A stretch of DNA of 64,000 nt from assembly GCA_902406105.1 (NCBI GenBank), contig CABPCP010000002.1, positions 1-64,000 of the forward strand. Reading direction: 5' to 3'. Both the position numbers and the translations under genes were made by a program. Positions 60,772-64,000 of the stretch are shown piece after piece; the stretch's first letter is position 1; each line of letters starts with the position of its first letter. The notes beneath the pieces are model-generated. The model saw only the letters and a program-made list of their open reading frames with translations, had not been told where the DNA came from and made no database searches. Origin of the DNA: an uncultured Mordavella sp. Lineage in GTDB: Bacteria; Bacillota; Clostridia; Lachnospirales; Lachnospiraceae.

Positions 60772-61233
60772 ATGTTAGTACCAAGCGTTTTCAATGATAA
60801 TTTATTCGATGATCTTTGGAATGACTTTCCTTGGTTTGACGATAGAAACTTGAGAAAAGTTGAGAAAAAGCTGTATGGCCAGGGGGCTAGACATATGATG
60901 CGGACAGATATCAAGGAACATAAAGACCGGTATGAAATCCTGCTGGATCTGCCAGGCTTCAAGAAAGATAATATCCAGCTTTCTTTGGATAACGGGTATC
61001 TGACCATCAGCGCCGAGAAAGGATTAGAGCCGGAAGAAGATAAGAAATCCGGGCGTTATATCCGCCAGGAACGGTATGCGGGCGCCTGCCAGAGAAGCTT
61101 TTACGTAGGAGATGATCTGACGGAAGAAGACATCCGCGCTAAGTTCCGGCATGGAGTATTAAAAGTCACTGTTCCAAAGAAAGAGGTCAAACCGGCCGTA
61201 GACGCGAAGAAATATATTGAGATCGAAGGCTGA
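60772..61233 (+). CDS. Hsp20/alpha-crystallin small heat-shock protein, second copy
   Basis: 153 residues, a tandem paralogue of the preceding gene of equal length. TDIKEHKDRYEILLDLPGF, SLDNGYLTISAEKG, RQERYAGACQRSFYVGDDLTE and GVLKVTVPKKEVKP. AAGGAGG precedes the ATG 21 nt after the first stop. Two slightly different subunits may form mixed oligomers. Confidence 0.95.
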   Translation: MLVPSVFNDNLFDDLWNDFPWFDDRNLRKVEKKLYGQGARHMMRTDIKEHKDRYEILLDLPGFKKDNIQLSLDNGYLTISAEKGLEPEEDKKSGRYIRQERYAGACQRSFYVGDDLTEEDIRAKFRHGVLKVTVPKKEVKPAVDAKKYIEIEG

Positions 61234-61248
61234 TAAGAAGATAGATCA

Positions 61249-61280
61249 CGGGAGGACTGCCTCGGCAGCCCTCCCGTTTT
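61249..61280 (+). terminator. Terminator of the Hsp20 operon
   Basis: CGGGAGG-A-CTGCC, 2-nt loop, GGCAG-C-CCTCCCG and TTTT. It ends at the stop of the convergent xylulokinase gene. Confidence 0.88.
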
Positions 61281-62766
61281 ACAGTTTGGGAAATATCCCT
61301 TCCACTCGTTCATATAATTCTTCAAAGACAGCCTGCTGCTCCTGGTACTTCTTCACATGTTCCGGGATCGGTTCTGTCACCTTGGGATTCCAGGACACCA
61401 GACAGCGGCAGGCCTCATAGATGTCCGTATAGATTCCAATACCCACAGATGCCATGATCAACGCGCCAAAGCACGCTTCTTCCTGTACCGCCGTAGTGTG
61501 CACAGGCATATCCAGCATGTCTGCCTGGATCTGTTTCCAGCAGATCCCTTTTGCCGCGCCCCCGGAGGCCACTACTTTTTTCTGGGGGACTTGCATCTCG
61601 TCAAAAATCTTTTTGCATTCTCTGAGATTATACAATACCCCTTCCATCACGGCCCGGACCATATAAGCCTGGTCATGTTTCATACTAAGCCCCATAAAGA
61701 CGCCTTTGGCCAGAGGGTTATTAAAAGGAGTCCTCTCCCCTGCCAGATAGGGAAGGAACAGCAGCCCTTCACAGCCAGCCGGAACCTGGGACGCTCTTTC
61801 ATCCAGGCTGGCAAACTCTCCTTTTGTTTCCAGGATCTTATTTCTCAGCCAGCCAAGCGTATTTCCTCCGTTCAGCGCGCCGCCCTGATAGATCCATAGG
61901 CCGGGGATCGAATGGCACCAGAGCTGGCAGCGCATCTTTTCATCCTGTACAGCCCGGCTTGTCACAACCGCTAACTGAGAGGCGGTTCCTATATTGCAGG
62001 AGACGATCCCTTCTTCTATCACGCCGTTTCCGACTAGCTGAGCAGCGCAGTCTCCGCCTCCCGCAGCTACTTTCGTTCCGGCAGCCAGGCCCGTTTCCCT
62101 CTCAGCTTCTTTGGTAATGGTTCCTGTGATCTCACAAGAGCCGTATACCTCTGGCCAGATATCTTCTTTTAGATCAAGCCGCCGGATCAGTTCCCAGCAC
62201 CACTGGGATTTTTTGACTGAAAACGCTAAGGTTGCGCTGGCGTCACTTTGATCGGTAGCAATCTCTCCGGTCAAACGGTAGCGGATATAATCCTTGGGAG
62301 ACATTACAACCGCGATCCTGTCATACTCTTCCCGGTGATTCTTCTTCATCCACAGAAGGGAACAGATCAGCATTCCGGCAGAAGGCTGGTTAAAAAGTTC
62401 CTCCCCCAGAAGACTTCCCGCCGTCCGATAGATCTCTTCTCTTTCTTCTCTTGAACGCTGGTCCAGATGGATGACCGCCATTCCCACAGGCCTTTTTTCC
62501 CGATCCAGCGCCACCATTCCGTGCATCTGGCCAGAGAACCCGATCCCGGCGATCTCTTTCCCCCCAACATCCGCAGAAGCAAGGGCTTGGCGGACCGCCT
62601 GTTTCGTACACTCCCACCATTCTTCCGGATCCTGCTGGGCATAACCCACGATAGGGGTCTGTACCTCATAGCCTTTTTGGCCAATTCCCTTTGGATTCCC
62701 TTTTTCGTCTGTGATCAATGCTTTTACGCTGGAAGTTCCAAGGTCGATTCCCATTAAATATCTCAT
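61279..62766 (-). CDS. xylB: Xylulokinase
   Basis: 495-residue FGGY carbohydrate kinase: phosphorylates D-xylulose to xylulose-5-phosphate. N-terminal ATPase fold LMGIDLGTSSVKALITD, substrate segment GIGFSGQMHGMVALD typical of XylB, and the signature region VVASGGAAKGICWKQIQADML. It starts 2 nt after the transketolase subunit stop, so pentose phosphorylation and the transketolase step are made together. Another FGGY pentulose is possible. Confidence 0.9.
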   Translation of the reverse strand: MRYLMGIDLGTSSVKALITDEKGNPKGIGQKGYEVQTPIVGYAQQDPEEWWECTKQAVRQALASADVGGKEIAGIGFSGQMHGMVALDREKRPVGMAVIHLDQRSREEREEIYRTAGSLLGEELFNQPSAGMLICSLLWMKKNHREEYDRIAVVMSPKDYIRYRLTGEIATDQSDASATLAFSVKKSQWCWELIRRLDLKEDIWPEVYGSCEITGTITKEAERETGLAAGTKVAAGGGDCAAQLVGNGVIEEGIVSCNIGTASQLAVVTSRAVQDEKMRCQLWCHSIPGLWIYQGGALNGGNTLGWLRNKILETKGEFASLDERASQVPAGCEGLLFLPYLAGERTPFNNPLAKGVFMGLSMKHDQAYMVRAVMEGVLYNLRECKKIFDEMQVPQKKVVASGGAAKGICWKQIQADMLDMPVHTTAVQEEACFGALIMASVGIGIYTDIYEACRCLVSWNPKVTEPIPEHVKKYQEQQAVFEELYERVEGIFPKL

Positions 62767-62768
62767 AT

Positions 62769-63707
62769 TTATGCCCTCTGCTTTCTCTGAAGCACTTCTT
62801 TCACCGCCTGTTTGATATGCTCTTTGGAAATCCCAAATTTGTCAGCAAGGAAACTTCTGCTTCCCACTTCTCCAAAACAGTCGGGCACACCGATCCGCTT
62901 AAACGGCACGCCCCGGTTTTCCGACAGAACTTCCGCGACCGCAGAACCAAGTCCCCCAATCTTATTATGGTTCTCTGCTGCCACAATAGCTCCCGTCTCA
63001 TCTGCGCAGGCAAGGATCAACTCCTGATCGATGGGCTTAATGGTAAACATATCTACCACTCTTGCCTTGATTCCTTCCTGTTCCAGTTCTTCCGCCGCCA
63101 GCAGGGCTTCCTTTACTTCTATGCCGGAAGCGATGATAGAAGCATCGCTTCCCTCTCTGACAATAACGCCTTTTCCTATGGTAAATTCCTGGTCTTCCTC
63201 ATAGTACACAGTCTTCTCTTTTCTGGGGAAGCGGATATACATAGGCCCGTATTCCTGAGCCATTTTTACCAGCAGTTTTTTCAGCAGGGTCTCTTCCGCC
63301 ACATCCAGGATGACCATTTCCGGGAACGACCGATAAAGCCCCACATCTTCAAACGGCATGTGGGTTCCTCCGTTCGACTCGGCAGTGATTCCAGGGTCAG
63401 ATCCCACAATCTTTAGATTCGCCCGGTTATAGCAGCCGGACAGAAATACCTGATCCGCGCATCTTCTGGAGGCGAAGGTTCCAAAGCTGTGCATAAAAGG
63501 AATTTTGCCTTTTACCGACATTCCTGCCGCCACTCCCGCCATATTCGCTTCCATGATCCCAAGATCAAAGGCCTGCTCCGGAAATTGTTCAAACAGTCCG
63601 GCCGTTCCGATCGCTCCGGCCAGGTCTGCTTCCAGATAGATCACATTCCGGTCATTCTTCATCAATTCCCCCAGCGTCTCCGCAAATACCTTCCTAAGTT
63701 CCTTCAT
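62769..63707 (-). CDS. Transketolase, C-terminal subunit
   Basis: 312 residues equivalent to the pyrimidine-binding and C-terminal domains of transketolase. VIYLEADLAGAIGTAGLFEQFPE, the conserved Glu in DLGIMEANMAGVAAGMS that activates thiamine diphosphate, and GIPDCFGEVGSRSFL-like C-terminus. With the N-terminal subunit it transfers two-carbon units in the pentose phosphate pathway. GGGGGCGCGG precedes the start. Confidence 0.92.
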   Translation of the reverse strand: MKELRKVFAETLGELMKNDRNVIYLEADLAGAIGTAGLFEQFPEQAFDLGIMEANMAGVAAGMSVKGKIPFMHSFGTFASRRCADQVFLSGCYNRANLKIVGSDPGITAESNGGTHMPFEDVGLYRSFPEMVILDVAEETLLKKLLVKMAQEYGPMYIRFPRKEKTVYYEEDQEFTIGKGVIVREGSDASIIASGIEVKEALLAAEELEQEGIKARVVDMFTIKPIDQELILACADETGAIVAAENHNKIGGLGSAVAEVLSENRGVPFKRIGVPDCFGEVGSRSFLADKFGISKEHIKQAVKEVLQRKQRA

Positions 63708-63719
63708 ACCGCGCCCCCT

Positions 63720-64000
63720 TTATTCTTGTCCATCCAGTTCTTTATAAAAATCTGGAAGTTCTTCTTTGCTTACCGGGATAGAATGGCAATTGGCCATCTC
63801 CTCATATTTCCTGATCCCAGCTCCCTTTATGGTATGTAAAAGGAGTACAGAAGGGATTTCTTTTTCTTTCTGCGCCTCTAAGATCGCTTCATAGATCTTG
63901 TCTGTATCATTTCCATTCTCTACTTCTATGACACGGTATCCGAACGCTTTGAATTTTGCCCCAATATCCCCCAGACCGCAGACCTTGTCTGTCGTCCCGT
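63720..64000 (-). CDS. Transketolase, N-terminal subunit (partial, runs off the window)
   Basis: The last 93 codons are present: DKVCGLGDIGAKFKAFGYR, VIEVENGNDTDKIYEAILE, PSVLLHTIKGAGIRKYEE and the end FYKELDGQE. These match the end of the thiamine-diphosphate-binding N-terminal transketolase subunit; the start lies past position 64000. It is 12 nt upstream of the C-terminal subunit, giving the order tktN-tktC-xylB. Confidence 0.88.
   Translation of the reverse strand, partial: GTTDKVCGLGDIGAKFKAFGYRVIEVENGNDTDKIYEAILEAQKEKEIPSVLLLHTIKGAGIRKYEEMANCHSIPVSKEELPDFYKELDGQE

Noticed and set aside
1-64000. CRISPR array, prophage or insertion sequence
   Set aside because: No regularly spaced repeats, no transposase, integrase or phage structural gene was found; the only repeats are the 177-bp element and the two 66-nt copies.

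Overview
The window looks like the chromosome of a strictly anaerobic, gut-type Clostridia member, most likely Lachnospiraceae. The signs are roughly balanced base composition, strong AGGAGG Shine-Dalgarno sites, lipobox lipoproteins, a GlgC/GlgD pair, a transketolase split in two genes, a DUF3842 protein, several 2-hydroxyacyl-CoA dehydratase/activase proteins and many MATE and ABC exporters. No species is claimed. Nearly every gene is on the minus strand. The plus-strand genes are one aldo/keto reductase, one ABC exporter, a Crp-like regulator and two small heat-shock genes. I saw no rRNA, tRNA, CRISPR array, transposase or phage gene.

Layout. 0-4.3 kb: glycogen synthesis (glgC-glgD), two small unknown genes and ferritin. 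4.3-12.1 kb: one tightly packed operon, larE-larB-larC followed by a five-gene NikABCDE-type ABC importer. It couples nickel uptake to synthesis of the nickel-pincer cofactor, but the cofactor-using racemase gene larA is not in the window. 12.3-16.6 kb: a 2-hydroxyacyl-CoA dehydratase pair, in which one subunit is fused to its ATP-dependent activase, then DUF3842 and a cytidylate-kinase-like gene. 16.7-23.5 kb: a MATE exporter behind a leader that looks like an attenuator, a pentapeptide-repeat protein, and a MarR-controlled heterodimeric ABC exporter. 23.6-28.7 kb: an aryl-sulfate sulfotransferase lipoprotein and an ECF-sigma/ABC-2 operon. 28.9-33.3 kb: a 1467-residue multidomain activase/dehydratase-like protein. 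33.4-40.1 kb: LysR regulator, three aldo/keto reductases, a flavin reductase and a homodimer-type ABC exporter. 40.3-47.4 kb: two more MarR-controlled efflux operons (ABC pair, MATE) and an XRE-Uma2 fusion. 47.5-50.4 kb: a 177-bp highly structured intergenic element, a two-component operon and remnants of two decayed genes. 50.4-59.9 kb: flavodoxin-like reductase, TIGR04076 protein, Crp-like regulator, and a cluster with two copies of an iron alcohol dehydrogenase plus alpha/beta-hydrolase pair around a MATE exporter, a third hydrolase and a LysR regulator. 60-61.3 kb: two Hsp20 genes behind a CIRCE-like site. 61.3-64 kb: xylulokinase and split transketolase, running off the right edge.

The most interesting non-coding signals are: the MATE leader (open reading frame, terminator and possible antiterminator); the 177-bp multi-hairpin element; a 66-nt sequence present twice with compensatory changes in its terminator stem; four promoters sharing TTGTAC-N18-TANAAT in front of redox and efflux genes; and a hairpin that buries the Shine-Dalgarno site of the sulfotransferase gene.
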